A program made the translations under genes and the position numbers. From Speluncibacter jeojiensis (lineage in GTDB: Bacteria > Actinomycetota > Actinomycetes > Mycobacteriales > Mycobacteriaceae), in the NCBI RefSeq assembly GCF_029589495.1, contig NZ_JAAIVF010000003.1, positions 124,001-188,000 on the forward strand: 64,000 nt of DNA, in the 5' to 3' direction. The notes beneath the pieces are model-generated. The model was not told where the DNA came from. It saw only the letters and a list, made by a program, of their open reading frames with translations, and ran no database searches. Of this stretch, positions 54,479 through 63,483 are shown piece after piece. Every line of letters starts with the position of its first letter. Positions within the stretch are counted from its first letter, which is position 1.

Positions 54479-57400
54479 CCAGGTCAGGGCCGCGGCAGCC
54501 GCGGCTGCCGCCGCGACCGGGCCGGCGGTCCGCGCCGTCCGCACTGGCCATCCCGGGGCGGGTCGGCCGTCGGCGTCGCCGGGGTCGTGCCCGCCGCGTG
54601 CACCGGCCCGGGCCATCGCCAGCACCTGGCCGAGGTGCAGCGCCTGCGCCACACCCGCATGCGCCATCTGGGTGCGGCAGGAGAAGCCGTTGCTGACCAC
54701 CAAGGTGTCCGCGTCCGCGTCCCGCACGGCGGGAAACAGCGCCTGCTCACCGCACTCGAGCGAGAGCGCGTACCTGCCGGACTCGAAGCCCCACGAACCG
54801 GCGAGGCCGCAGCATCCGCCCGAGACCGGATCGACGTCCATGCCCATCCGTTCGAGCACCTGCTGGTCGCCGTCGACACCCCCGGTGGCGCGCTGGTGGC
54901 AGTGCCCCCACAGCAGCGCGTGCCCTCCGCCGCGGACCTTCGGCACCTCGATGTCGTGCACGGTCAAGAACTCGCCGAGATGGAAGCTGTTGCGGGCCAG
55001 GCGTTCCGCGTCGTCGTCGTGCGGCAGGAGCTTACCCAGCTCGTCCTTGAAGACTGCCAGGCAACTCGGTTCGAGTCCGACGATCGGCGTGCCGGCACGG
55101 ATGTCCTCGCGCAACGCGTCGAGCACGTGGTGCAGGTAACGCTCGGCCGCCGAGAGGAAGCCGTAGTCGTAGAGCGGCCGACCGCAGCAGACGTGCCCGC
55201 TCGGCATCACCACTCGCCACCCGGCGGCCTCGATCGCCTCGATGCACGCGACACCGACCTCGGTGTGCAGATGGTTGGTGAAGGTGTCCGGGAAGACCAC
55301 CACCGGCGGCCCGCCGGGGTTGACGACCCGGCGGCGTGCGAACCACTGCTGCACCGTCATCGGCGCGAAGGCAGGCAGCGGCCGATGCCGGTCGATGCCC
55401 CCGGCGAACTTGGCCGCCAACGCCGTCGTCGGCGTCTGCAGCACCGCGTTGACCAGTTCCGGCATCGCCGACGCGACCCGCGCTGCCTGGTCGATGAAGC
55501 CGAACGCGTAGGCGCTGCGGGAGCGCCAACGACGCCACGACCGGTAGTGATGGTGGAGGAACTCGGCCTTGTAGGTGGGCATGTCGACGTTCACGGGGCA
55601 GTCGTTGGTGCAGCCCTTGCACGACAGGCACAGATCGAGCGCGTCGGCGACCTCCCGCGACTGCCATCCGTCGGTGATGACCTCGCCGCGCAGCATCTCG
55701 AACAGCAGCCTGGCCCGGCCGCGGGTGGAGTGCTTCTCCTCCCTGGTCACCTGGTAGCTCGGGCACATGGTGGTCTGCGCATCGGGCACCCGGCATTTGC
55801 CGACGCCGACGCAGCGCAACGCAGCGTGCGCAAAGTCGCCGTGGTCCTCCGCATAGGCGAACTTCACCGCCGGGCGCGCCGGGTTGTAGTCGACGCCCAG
55901 TTTGAGGTTCTCGTCGAAGCGGTACGGGTCGATTACCTTGCCGGGGTTCATCTTCCAGTCGGGATCCCAGATGGTCTTGAACCTGCGCATGGCCTCGATG
56001 AGGCGCGGGCCGTACTGCTTTCCCAGCAGTTCGGCTCGCTGTTGGCCGTCGCCGTGCTCGCCGGACATCGAGCCGCCGTAAGAGGCGACGAGATCGCCCG
56101 CCGCCTCGAGGAATCCGCGGTAGTTCACCAGACCGTCGTGGTGACGCAGATCGAAATCGATCCGCGAGTGGATGCACCCCTCGCCCAGGTGCCCGTACAT
56201 GGCGCCGTGCAGTCCGTGGTCGGTGTAGAGCCGTTGCAGGTCGCGCACGTAGTCGCCGACCCGATCGGGCGGCACCGCGGAGTCCTCCCAGCCGGGCCAG
56301 TGGTCGCCGCTGTCGACGGGGAAGGCCGTCGAGCCGAGCCCGGCCTCACGGATCGACCACAGCTCGTCACTGTTGCCGCCGTCCTGGACGCTGCGGGCGA
56401 TCACCGTCCGGTCCGCTGCGTAGCCGCACTCGGTTCGCAGCCAGTCCACGAATTCCTGTGCCCGGGTGTACGACTCGTCGGGCCGGTCGGCACCGAACTG
56501 CACCATCAGCCAGGCTCCGTGCGAGTCGGGCCGGGGCAGCGCGGCGCGCCCGGCCGCATTGGATCCGGTCAGCTCCTGGTCGTGTACGAGTAGGTGGTCG
56601 ACGACCTCGAGCCCGATCGGGCGCCACCGCATGATCGCCGGAGCCGCGTCGCCGGCCTCGCCGATCGAGTCGAACTGCACCACCACGAGGGTGCAGTGTT
56701 TCATCGCCGGGGTCAGCATGACGGTGGCGTTGAGCACCACCGCGCACGTGCTCTCCGTTCCCACCAGCGCGCGGGCGACGTTGAATCCCCGTTCCGGCAG
56801 CAGCTCGTCGAGGTTGTATCCGGACACCCGGCGCGGCAGCGTGTCGACGTCGGGGAAGCCGGCGCGGATGTCGTCGGCGTACTCGTCGCGCAGATCGCGC
56901 AGTTGCGCGTAGATCTCCCCCTTGCGTCCGCCCGCCGCGATGATCGACGGCAGGTCGTCCTCCTCGCCGTTGCCCACCCAGAAGCGCGCGCCGTCGTAGG
57001 TGAGCACCTCCAGCGCATGGGTGTTGTCGGAGGTGCGCGGGCCGGGGCCGTAGAGGTGGGCCTGGATGGAGTGCACCCCGCAGGAGTTGTTGCCGAGGTT
57101 GCCGCCGAGGGTGCACCGCGAGTGCGAGGAGGGGTCCGGGCCGAAGACGAGGTCATGGACGCCGGTCGCCTTGTTGAGTTGTTCGTTGATCACCCCGGTC
57201 TGGACGGTCGCGAGCCGGCGCTGCGGGTCGATGGCGGTGATCTCGTCGAGATACTTGGAGAAGTCGATGACGACGGCCACGTTGACGGTCTCGCCGGACA
57301 GGCTGGTCCCGCCGCCGCGACACAGCACCGGCGCCCGGTACGCGTGGCAGGCGCGGACGGTCTCGACGACGTCGTCGATCGTCTTGGGCACCACCACGCC

Positions 57401-57565
57401 GATGGGCACCTGGCGGAAGTTCGAGGCGTCGTTCGCGTACATGGCCTTGGCGGCGTCGTCGAAGCGCACCTCACCGCGCACGTACCGCCGCAACTGGTCC
57501 AGGAGCCCGGTGACGTTGACGGTCTCGACCGCCGCCCTGCCCGCGGCGAACCGGGTGTCTGGCAT
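54455..57565 (-). CDS. FAD-linked oxidase fused to Fe-S (GlpC/CCG) domain
   Basis: Protein of 1036 residues of the GlcD-GlpC fusion type, which oxidise D-lactate, glycolate or similar 2-hydroxyacids and pass electrons to the membrane. An N-terminal FAD domain (about 40-270, [29 protein letters not shown]) is followed by the FAD oxidase C domain (about 300-570, [14 protein letters not shown]). Two 4Fe-4S motifs follow, with [14 protein letters not shown] near 650, then two CCG cysteine motifs ([23 protein letters not shown]). The last 30 residues are a hydrophobic tail. Substrate not predictable. Confidence 0.9.
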   Translation of the reverse strand: MPDTRFAAGRAAVETVNVTGLLDQLRRYVRGEVRFDDAAKAMYANDASNFRQVPIGVVVPKTIDDVVETVRACHAYRAPVLCRGGGTSLSGETVNVAVVIDFSKYLDEITAIDPQRRLATVQTGVINEQLNKATGVHDLVFGPDPSSHSRCTLGGNLGNNSCGVHSIQAHLYGPGPRTSDNTHALEVLTYDGARFWVGNGEEDDLPSIIAAGGRKGEIYAQLRDLRDEYADDIRAGFPDVDTLPRRVSGYNLDELLPERGFNVARALVGTESTCAVVLNATVMLTPAMKHCTLVVVQFDSIGEAGDAAPAIMRWRPIGLEVVDHLLVHDQELTGSNAAGRAALPRPDSHGAWLMVQFGADRPDESYTRAQEFVDWLRTECGYAADRTVIARSVQDGGNSDELWSIREAGLGSTAFPVDSGDHWPGWEDSAVPPDRVGDYVRDLQRLYTDHGLHGAMYGHLGEGCIHSRIDFDLRHHDGLVNYRGFLEAAGDLVASYGGSMSGEHGDGQQRAELLGKQYGPRLIEAMRRFKTIWDPDWKMNPGKVIDPYRFDENLKLGVDYNPARPAVKFAYAEDHGDFAHAALRCVGVGKCRVPDAQTTMCPSYQVTREEKHSTRGRARLLFEMLRGEVITDGWQSREVADALDLCLSCKGCTNDCPVNVDMPTYKAEFLHHHYRSWRRWRSRSAYAFGFIDQAARVASAMPELVNAVLQTPTTALAAKFAGGIDRHRPLPAFAPMTVQQWFARRRVVNPGGPPVVVFPDTFTNHLHTEVGVACIEAIEAAGWRVVMPSGHVCCGRPLYDYGFLSAAERYLHHVLDALREDIRAGTPIVGLEPSCLAVFKDELGKLLPHDDDAERLARNSFHLGEFLTVHDIEVPKVRGGGHALLWGHCHQRATGGVDGDQQVLERMGMDVDPVSGGCCGLAGSWGFESGRYALSLECGEQALFPAVRDADADTLVVSNGFSCRTQMAHAGVAQALHLGQVLAMARAGARGGHDPGDADGRPAPGWPVRTARTAGPVAAAAAAAAALTWSVLRQPR
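54460..54502. terminator. Nested hairpin in overlapping gene ends
   Basis: Outer arms GCGGCTGCCGC (54460-54470) and its complement (54492-54502) enclose a second stem CTGACC/GGTCAG (54475-54480 with 54482-54487). It lies within and just past the overlap of two convergent coding ends. No T-run. Confidence 0.5.
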
Positions 57566-57619
57566 CGTGCACTCCTTCGCGCCTCCGCACGTCCGGCCGG
57601 TGTCGTGTCCGTACCCGGG

Positions 57620-57775
57620 TCAGTCGGAGCGGTCGGCAGGGTCACGGCCCGTGCGCTGCCCCGTCTCTTCCTCTGCAGGCCAACGGGACCGGCGCCACTT
57701 GCCGATCTGCGTGTATCCGAAGACGGCGACGATCGCCAGGATGACCAGGACGATCACGATGATGACGATGATCAT
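57620..57775 (-). CDS. Small single-helix membrane protein
   Basis: Protein of 51 residues: a long hydrophobic helix MIIVIIVIVLVILAIVAVFG and a charged tail IGKWRRSRWPAEEETGQR. The ATG at 57775 follows GAAGG, and a sigma-F-type promoter ends 9 bases upstream, so the mRNA may be nearly leaderless. Function unknown. Confidence 0.65.
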   Translation of the reverse strand: MIIVIIVIVLVILAIVAVFGYTQIGKWRRSRWPAEEETGQRTGRDPADRSD

Positions 57776-57784
57776 GACCTTCGG

Positions 57785-57811
57785 GTACCCCTGCCACGTG
57801 AGCGTCAAACC
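57785..57811 (-). promoter_or_regulatory. Sigma-F-type promoter of the small membrane protein
   Basis: GGTTT, 16 bases, GGGTAC on the minus strand, matching the consensus. Bases 57812-57959 beyond it hold no supported gene. Confidence 0.7.
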
Positions 57812-57959
57812 AGAGTGCAGCGCACCGACTGTTGCCGCCCCGGCCCGACCGCGGCGCGACGCCCCTGTCCGGACTGGGTCTGGTCATCGCAGACAGGGGC
57901 ATCACCACGGCTGGTGGCCGCGCACACGGTCTTCCCGGCCGGCGCCGACCTCAAACGCG

Positions 57960-58634
57960 TCATCCGCGAGATCCCGAGCCGGCCCGCGCCGGGATCAGGT
58001 TCCGCGCGCCGCGCAGGTCCGCCACGAACGCGTCATAGGCGTCGCGGCGCCGGGCCTCGTCGCGGTCACGCAGCACCGCCGACGGATGGATGGTCACGAC
58101 CACAAGTGCCGGGCACCGCGCGGTGGGTCCGATCTCGCGGGGCAGCCGCAGCACCTCCCCGCGGTGTGCGGTGATCCGGAAGGCCGAACCGTACAGCGAT
58201 TGCGCCGCCGTCGCGCCGAGACACACGATGACCTGCGGCCGCAGCGCCTCGATCTCGGCGAGCAGCCACGGCCGGCACGAGACCACCTCGGTCCGGCTGG
58301 GCCGCTGATGGATACGGCGTTTGCCGCCGATCTGCCGGGTGAACGTGAAGTGTTTGACCGCGTTCGTGCGGTAGACCCGGTCGGCGTCGATCCCGGCGTC
58401 GTCGAGCGCCCGGTGCAGCAGTGTCCCGGCAGGCCCCACGAACGGCTGGCCGGCCCGGTCCTCGCGGTCGCCGGGTTGCTCGCCGATCAGCATCAGCGCG
58501 GCCGACGCCAGCCCCTCCCCGAAGACCGTCTGGGTCGCCGGCTCGTACAGCGGACAGCCCTGACAGCACCGGGCCGCCGCCGCGAGGGCGCTGATCGTCC
58601 GGTCCCGCGGCAGGTAGTTCTCGGCGCCCGTCAC
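57960..58634 (-). CDS. udgX: UdgX, uracil-DNA-crosslinking glycosylase family protein
   Basis: Fe-S uracil-DNA glycosylase superfamily protein of 224 residues. Motif GEQPGDREDRAGQPFVGPAG (51-70) and the loop KRRIHQRPSRTE (105-116) are those of mycobacterial UdgX; His109 falls at the same number as the residue that bonds covalently to the abasic site left by uracil. Cluster cysteines are likely in ARCCQGCPLY and SCRPWLL. UdgX remains bound to the DNA instead of releasing it. It starts 6 bases after the F420-type oxidoreductase stop, in an operon with a sigma-F promoter. Confidence 0.92.
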   Translation of the reverse strand: MTGAENYLPRDRTISALAAAARCCQGCPLYEPATQTVFGEGLASAALMLIGEQPGDREDRAGQPFVGPAGTLLHRALDDAGIDADRVYRTNAVKHFTFTRQIGGKRRIHQRPSRTEVVSCRPWLLAEIEALRPQVIVCLGATAAQSLYGSAFRITAHRGEVLRLPREIGPTARCPALVVVTIHPSAVLRDRDEARRRDAYDAFVADLRGARNLIPARAGSGSRG

Positions 58635-58640
58635 CGGGGA

Positions 58641-59603
58641 TCACCGGCCTCCCGTGAACGCGGGCGCGACCTGCTGTTCCCAGAAGTCGAAGAACGCGTC
58701 CTGGTCGGGACCGACCTGCTGCACGTACACCTCGTCGAAGCCGGCGCCGATGTAGTCCTGGATCCGGTCGACGAACGGTTTCGCGTCCGGACCGCACGGT
58801 ACCGACTCGGCGACCGTGGACCGCGGGACCAGTGTGCAGGCCTGTTCGAAGTGGGCCGGCGTGGGCAGCACCTGGGCCAGTTCGCCGGGCAGGTGCTCGT
58901 TCGGCCAGATCCGGTGGGCGAGTTCGACGCCCGCGTCGAGGGTCGGTGCGTGGCACACCTTGAACCCGGCCTGGGTCGGCTTGCCCGCACCGCCGCCGTC
59001 GCGGAACTCATCGAGCAGTTCCCGTTCGGGTGTGGTGCATTGGAAGCCGTCGCCGATCCGCCCGGCGAGCCGCGCCGAGTGCGGTCCGAATCCCGAGATG
59101 TACAGGGGCGTCGGCTCCTCGGGCACCGTGTAGATCCGCGCGTTCTCGACGGTGAAATGTTTTCCGTGGAAGTTGATCTGCCGGCCGGTGAGCAATTCCC
59201 TGATGACGAACACGGCCTCCTCGAGCATCTCCCGGCGCACGGCCGACGGCGGCCACCTGCACCCGGTGACGTGCTCGTTGAGCGCCTCACCGGTGCCCAG
59301 CCCGAGTACGAACCGTCCCTCGTGCAGCACCGAAGACGTGGCCGCGGCATGCGCGAGGATCACCGGATGGATCCGCATGATCGGGCAGGTCACGGCCGTG
59401 GTCACCGGGATGTCGATCGCCTGCGAGAGCGCGCCGATCACCGACCACACGAACGGGCTCTGTCCCTGCTGCTCGTTCCACGGGTGGAAGTGGTCGGAGA
59501 TCCACAGCCTGTCGAAGCCGGCCGCTTCGGCGCGAACAGCCTGGCGCACCAGCTCTTTCGGCTCGTACTCCTCGCAGGCCAGGTGGTATCCGAACACCAT
59601 CAT
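58641..59603 (-). CDS. F420-dependent LLM-class oxidoreductase
   Basis: Luciferase-like monooxygenase fold enzyme of 320 residues. It has GYHLACEEYEPKELVRQAVRAEAAGFDRLWISDHFHPW, PVTTAVTCPIMRIHPVILAHAAAT and GLGTGEALNEHVTG, typical of the F420-dependent glucose-6-phosphate dehydrogenase-like group (TIGR03557). The true substrate is unknown. It starts 13 bases after the hemerythrin stop and precedes udgX. Confidence 0.87.
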   Translation of the reverse strand: MMVFGYHLACEEYEPKELVRQAVRAEAAGFDRLWISDHFHPWNEQQGQSPFVWSVIGALSQAIDIPVTTAVTCPIMRIHPVILAHAAATSSVLHEGRFVLGLGTGEALNEHVTGCRWPPSAVRREMLEEAVFVIRELLTGRQINFHGKHFTVENARIYTVPEEPTPLYISGFGPHSARLAGRIGDGFQCTTPERELLDEFRDGGGAGKPTQAGFKVCHAPTLDAGVELAHRIWPNEHLPGELAQVLPTPAHFEQACTLVPRSTVAESVPCGPDAKPFVDRIQDYIGAGFDEVYVQQVGPDQDAFFDFWEQQVAPAFTGGR

Positions 59604-59616
59604 GGCACTGCCCGGC

Positions 59617-60177
59617 CTAACCCTTGCCGACGATGGCGTCGCGGGCGCGATCCATCATCGACGCGAACGGGCCCGCGACCAGGTTCACGCCGCGGGTCTC
59701 GACACCGGGGTGCGGCCGCGTCGGCGCGACCGATTCGGACAGGCGCACTGTGCGGACCATCCGCTCGAGCTCACGCTCGCTCATGCCGCGCCGCAACTGC
59801 GCGAACTCCTCGCGCTCCTCGCTGTCCGCGTGGTCGAGCACCGCCACGCGCAGTTCGCTGAGCTGGCGCTCGAACTCTGCCGAGTCGACGTCGAGCGTCT
59901 CCAGCTTGCCGAGCACCTGTTTGGCCTCGTTCTCCTCGTCCAGCCGTGCCTGCACGATGCTCTCACCGTCGGGCAGTTCGTCTTTCGCGCGCGGGTGGAT
60001 GATCTCCTCCTCTGCGGTCTCGTGCACCGCCAGCAGCCGCCGCAGGTGCACGAACTGTTCCTCCCGCTCGTCGCCGGTGTGGGCGAGAGTCTCCCGGAAC
60101 AGCGACTTGATCTGCTGGTGCTGGTCGATCAGGAAGTCGATGACATCACCCGACGACGACGCATGAACCTCGCTCAT
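59617..60177 (-). CDS. Hemerythrin HHE domain protein
   Basis: Protein of 186 residues with a four-helix hemerythrin fold: VIDFLIDQHQQIKSLFRE, VHLRRLLAVHETAEEEIIHPRA and VLDHADSEEREEF supply His and acidic ligands of a di-iron centre. Such proteins bind oxygen or nitric oxide. GAGGAGGAAGACA precedes the ATG. It heads an operon with an F420-type enzyme and udgX, behind a strong sigma-F-type promoter. Confidence 0.9.
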   Translation of the reverse strand: MSEVHASSSGDVIDFLIDQHQQIKSLFRETLAHTGDEREEQFVHLRRLLAVHETAEEEIIHPRAKDELPDGESIVQARLDEENEAKQVLGKLETLDVDSAEFERQLSELRVAVLDHADSEEREEFAQLRRGMSERELERMVRTVRLSESVAPTRPHPGVETRGVNLVAGPFASMMDRARDAIVGKG

Positions 60178-60217
60178 TGTCTTCCTCCTCGGTCGACGCG
60201 GTCCGTCCTGCCCTGAG

Positions 60218-60244
60218 CTACCCGCGGCACGCCCGGCGCAAACC
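60218..60244 (-). promoter_or_regulatory. Sigma-F-type promoter of the hemerythrin-LLM-udgX operon
   Basis: GGTTT, 16 bases, GGGTAG on the minus strand, 40 bases before the hemerythrin start. One -10 mismatch. Confidence 0.65.
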
Positions 60245-60258
60245 GTCGAGGCCCGCCG

Positions 60259-60801
60259 TCAGGGGCGCTCCGGGCCGAGGAAACGGCACAGTTCCGCGTC
60301 CCAGAAGGCGGCCCTGCGCCGTTCGGTCCGCAGATGCACCGCCCGCACCGTGCCGACCGAGCCGGCCACGACGACCATCCACAGCACGGCGGCCGAACCC
60401 ATCGCCGACGACCGCACGTCGGCGAGTTCCGGGACACTCGCCGGCCGGCCGCGGTCGTCGACGGCGACGCCCACCTTGCCCGGCGGATCCTGATGAGCCG
60501 CAACGATTCCGGTCCGCCGGAGCCCGTCCCATGACCACGTCGCCTCGACGAGTCCGGGGCGGACGTGACTGTCCGGGTGCGCCACCACCTGGGCCACGAC
60601 GTCGTGGCGATGCCCGACCATGCCGGCGTACTGCGCGGATCCCCACATCCAGCCCGCGACCAGTGCCGCCGGCAGCAGCGCGGCGACGACCGCTGCCACC
60701 GCCAGCGCCGCCCAGGACTCGCACCGATCACACCAGCGCACCAGCGGGTCGTGGGGCGCGAGCACCGGCCGCAACACGGGCCGCACCGCTCGCATGTTCA
60801 T
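60259..60801 (-). CDS. Rv1733c-family membrane protein
   Basis: Protein of 180 residues from ATG 60801 with HDPLVRWCDRCESWAALAVAAVVAALLPAALVAG at the N-terminus, a short extracytoplasmic part and a second helix (about 137-158), the same layout as the protein at 3204-3824. A sequence GATTG-N15-GGGTAC (60811-60836) ends 9 bases before the ATG and might give a leaderless transcript; read-through from sigF (48 bases upstream) is also possible. Confidence 0.75.
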   Translation of the reverse strand: MNMRAVRPVLRPVLAPHDPLVRWCDRCESWAALAVAAVVAALLPAALVAGWMWGSAQYAGMVGHRHDVVAQVVAHPDSHVRPGLVEATWSWDGLRRTGIVAAHQDPPGKVGVAVDDRGRPASVPELADVRSSAMGSAAVLWMVVVAGSVGTVRAVHLRTERRRAAFWDAELCRFLGPERP

Positions 60802-60849
60802 GGCGACGGCGTACCCCGTCGGCGGCGGGCGCAATCGCCCCGACGCATG

Positions 60850-61659
60850 TCAGGGCGCTTCGCAGCCTTGTGCGTCGAGTTCGGACCGCACCCGGGAGAG
60901 GGTGCGCGAGAGGATGCGCGAGACATGCATCTGCGAGATCCCCATCTGCTCGGCGATCTGGGTCTGGGTCATGGACCGGAAGAAGCGCAGGGTCAGGATC
61001 CGCCGTTCGCGTTCCGGCAACTTCTCCAGGATCGGCCGGACCGCCGCGTAGTACTCGACCTTCTCCAGTTCCCGGTCTTCCTGACCGAGCGTTTCGAGCA
61101 TCGGCATGTCGTCGTTGCGGTCTCCGATGGCCGCGTCGGCGGAAATCGTCTGGTAGGCGCTGCCCGCGAGCAGGCCCTCGGAGACCTCGGCGACGTCGAC
61201 ACCGAGTTCGGCGGCGATCTCCGTCGCCGTCGGCGCCCGGCCCAGCCGTTGCGAAAGGGTGCTCACCGCGGCCGAGATCTGCAGGTGCATCTCCTTCATG
61301 CGCCGCGGCACCCGCATCGCCCACCCGGCGTCGCGGAAGTGCCGCCGCACCTCGCCCATGATCGTCGGGACCGCGAACGACACGAAGTCGGCGCCGCGGT
61401 CGACGTCGAACCGGTTGACGGCGTTGACCAGACCCAGGCTCGCCACCTGGAGCAGGTCGTCATACGGTTCGCCGCGGCCCTGGAACCGGCGTGCGATGTG
61501 CGCGGCCAGCGGCAGGCACCGCTCGACGATGCCGTCCCGGAGGGTCCGGCGCTTCTCGGGCGATTCGCAGGCCGCAAGCTTTTCGAAGGAGGCCAGCACG
61601 TCGGCGTAGTCGTCCGATGCGGTCGGCGACCGCCCGCGGCCTCTGCTCTCTCCCCGCAC
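60850..61659 (-). CDS. sigF: Sigma factor of the SigF/SigB family
   Basis: RNA polymerase sigma factor of 269 residues for general stress. Region 2 has GRGEPYDDLLQVASLGLVNAVNRFD near 58-82 and DFVSFAVPTIMGEVRRHFRD; region 3 includes RVPRRMKEMHLQIS; region 4 has MTQTQIAEQMGISQMHVSRILSR near 233-255. The GTG at 61659 shares one base with the rsbW stop (TAGTG), so translation is coupled. The rsbW-sigF order is that of usfX-sigF in M. tuberculosis. RsbW is expected to hold it inactive. Confidence 0.93.
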   Translation of the reverse strand: MRGESRGRGRSPTASDDYADVLASFEKLAACESPEKRRTLRDGIVERCLPLAAHIARRFQGRGEPYDDLLQVASLGLVNAVNRFDVDRGADFVSFAVPTIMGEVRRHFRDAGWAMRVPRRMKEMHLQISAAVSTLSQRLGRAPTATEIAAELGVDVAEVSEGLLAGSAYQTISADAAIGDRNDDMPMLETLGQEDRELEKVEYYAAVRPILEKLPERERRILTLRFFRSMTQTQIAEQMGISQMHVSRILSRTLSRVRSELDAQGCEAP

Positions 61660-62075
61660 TACCGATCGCCGTCCCCGGCACGGGTGAAGGTGATGGTCGC
61701 GGTCATCGGTGTCCCCGGAGAATGCGCCGTGCCGACCGAGTCGGTCAGCGACTCCAGGACGAACCAGCCGAACCCGGTGGTGACGGGCGTCGTCGTCGCC
61801 TCGGTCGAGGTGATGGAGACGCGCATGGCCGCGGCCTCCCCCTCGAATGTGCAGACCAGTTGCGAGCCGTGGACCGCGCCGGCCAGCAGGTTGCAGCACG
61901 CCTCGTCCATGGCGAGCTTGATGTCGGCGGTCTGGTCCAGGTCGCATCCGGCGGTCAGGCAGATCGCTTCGGCGATGGCCCGCACCACCGGCAGGTGTCC
62001 TGCGTCTGCCGGCACGGTGAATTCGACCGGAGATCCCACACGCATTGCTGCCGTCCCGGTGTGCTGCTGTGTCAT
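61659..62075 (-). CDS. rsbW: Anti-sigma factor RsbW (UsfX-like)
   Basis: HATPase protein of 138 residues. N-box ADIKLAMDEACCNLLAGAV near 73-91 and GFGWFVLESLTDSVGTA near 105-121. It should bind sigma-F and phosphorylate STAS antagonists. It lies 27 bases after the membrane protein gene and is coupled to sigF. No adjacent antagonist gene exists, so STAS partners must come from elsewhere, for example 52467-52850. Confidence 0.92.
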   Translation of the reverse strand: MTQQHTGTAAMRVGSPVEFTVPADAGHLPVVRAIAEAICLTAGCDLDQTADIKLAMDEACCNLLAGAVHGSQLVCTFEGEAAAMRVSITSTEATTTPVTTGFGWFVLESLTDSVGTAHSPGTPMTATITFTRAGDGDR

Positions 62076-62102
62076 CGGCTCAGCTCGCGTCCCGTGTCAA
62101 GG

Positions 62103-62699
62103 CTACCCACCCACCGCAGGTCCGGCAGCGTGCGCGTGTGCGTGCGAATGCGGGAACAGGCCGCGGTGGCGCCGGTCGGTGGCGGTGGTCGTCGCCCGCT
62201 GACGCCGCGCCTGCGCGGCCTGCGCATCGCGCACGGTCAGCGCGGACAGCCGGCCGAGCGAGATACCGCCGAGCAGCGCGATCGCGACGCCGACACCGGA
62301 GAAGTAGCCGATCTGCTCGAGCGCGGACATCCCCGCCCGCGGGTCGCCGGGCGCACCGAGTTCGCCGGGAGTCAGCCACGGCGCGAACGCAGGCCCGATC
62401 ACGAACCACACCCCGCCGGCGACGGCGAGCCAGGCGCCCGCCATGGCGACGGCGCGGCTGCTGGTGAGCAGCAGCATCAGGCCGCCCAGGAAGGCGGCCG
62501 CGCCCGGCGCGACCTCGAACCATCCGCGCGCCGCGGTCCAGGACCACGTGCTTGCCGGTCCATAGGTGAAGTCGAAGTACGGTCCCACGAACGGCACGAT
62601 GGCGCCCCAGGCCCCCAGCAGCATCAGCAGCAGCCCGCCGACGGCACCGCGTCTGCGCGGCACCCACAACCGGCCCGGTTCAGCGGTGTTCGCAGCCAT
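62103..62699 (-). CDS. Four-helix membrane protein at the head of the sigF operon
   Basis: Integral membrane protein of 198 residues with helices near 20-42, 62-80, 87-110 and 133-153, and a cytoplasmic His-rich tail HSHAHAHA. GAGGAGGACGATC precedes ATG 62699. A conserved actinobacterial pattern LLMLLGAWGAIVPFVGPYFDFTYGP is seen; function unknown. It may be a membrane stress sensor by context, which is only a guess. Confidence 0.72.
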   Translation of the reverse strand: MAANTAEPGRLWVPRRRGAVGGLLLMLLGAWGAIVPFVGPYFDFTYGPASTWSWTAARGWFEVAPGAAAFLGGLMLLLTSSRAVAMAGAWLAVAGGVWFVIGPAFAPWLTPGELGAPGDPRAGMSALEQIGYFSGVGVAIALLGGISLGRLSALTVRDAQAAQARRQRATTTATDRRHRGLFPHSHAHAHAAGPAVGG

Positions 62700-62774
62700 G
62701 ATCGTCCTCCTCGTGGTTGTGGTCGATCTGTGGTTCTGGTCGATCTCGGTTCTCGTCACGCTGTGCACTTGCGG

Positions 62775-62800
62775 ATACCCGATCGGCCCCGGAACGAACC
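62775..62800 (-). promoter_or_regulatory. Sigma-F-like promoter of the sigF operon
   Basis: GGTTC, 15 bases, GGGTAT on the minus strand, 75 bases before the membrane protein start and upstream of rsbW and sigF. Autoregulation of sigma-F is known in mycobacteria. Confidence 0.6.
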
Positions 62801-62804
62801 CTGG

Positions 62805-63483
62805 TCACCGTCCGGCGAACAGTGCGGCGATCGGTGAGGCGTCCAGGTGCACCGTAAGGTCGCGGGCGTCGTCGTAGACCGCCGCGGCGCCGGCGGCGGT
62901 CAGGGTCGGCTCGGCGATGCCCCCGCTGAGCAGCGCGATCGTCGGCACCCGTAGCCGCCGGGCCGCCCGGATGTCCCAGACGGCGTCGCCGACGAACACC
63001 GCGTGCTCCGCGTCCACGCCGGCCTTGTCCAGTGCCACCGCCACCCAGATCGGGATCGGGCTTGCCCTGGTCGACGTCGCCGCCGGAGGTGAATTCGTCG
63101 ATGAGCTCGTCGGCGTCGAGCACCCGGCGCAGCGCCGCCATCTCGTCGCTGCCGGCGGAACTGGCGAGTACCACGGCGACGCCCTGTCCGGCGACCGCGG
63201 CCAGCAGGTCGTGCACCCCGGGGAGCCGCTGCAACTCGTCGGCGAGGTCCAGGTAGTAGCGGGTGTGCAGGTCCTCGGCGCGTCCACCGGCCTGCTCGGC
63301 GGCCTCGCCCAGCAGTTCGGCGACGAGGGCGCTGCCGTCCTTGCCGATCTGCTCGTGAATCCGCCGGGCCTCGACCTGGTGCCCCACGTCCGCGAAGGCG
63401 CGTTGCCAGGCGAGCACGTGGTGGTAGTTCGAGTCGACCAACGTCCCGTCGACGTCGAGCAGGACGGCCGAGCGGGCGCTCAT
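62805..63483 (-). pseudogene. Frameshifted HAD-superfamily phosphatase
   Basis: The first part reads MSARSAVLLDVDGTLVDSNYHH (HAD motif I DVDGT) through VVLASSAGS (motif II) to VDQGKPDPDL. The rest is in another frame: IWVAVALDKAGVDAEHAVF, then VGDAVWDIRAARRLRVPT (motif IV GDAVWD) to ALFAGR at 62805. The shift lies near 63045-63060, next to a duplicated ATCGGG. Restoring the frame gives one beta-phosphoglucomutase-like protein of about 226 residues. It is either mutated or a sequence error. Its start overlaps the upstream stop as ATGA. Confidence 0.75.

Noticed and set aside
57566-57619. GGGTAC upstream of the FAD/Fe-S oxidase as a sigma-F promoter
   Set aside because: No GTTT-like element lies 15-17 bases before it.
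57812-57959. Fragment with VAAHTVFPAGADLKRVIREI on the plus strand
   Set aside because: Short, without start or continuation; it runs into the end of udgX on the other strand. Possibly a trace of a lost gene, but not supportable.
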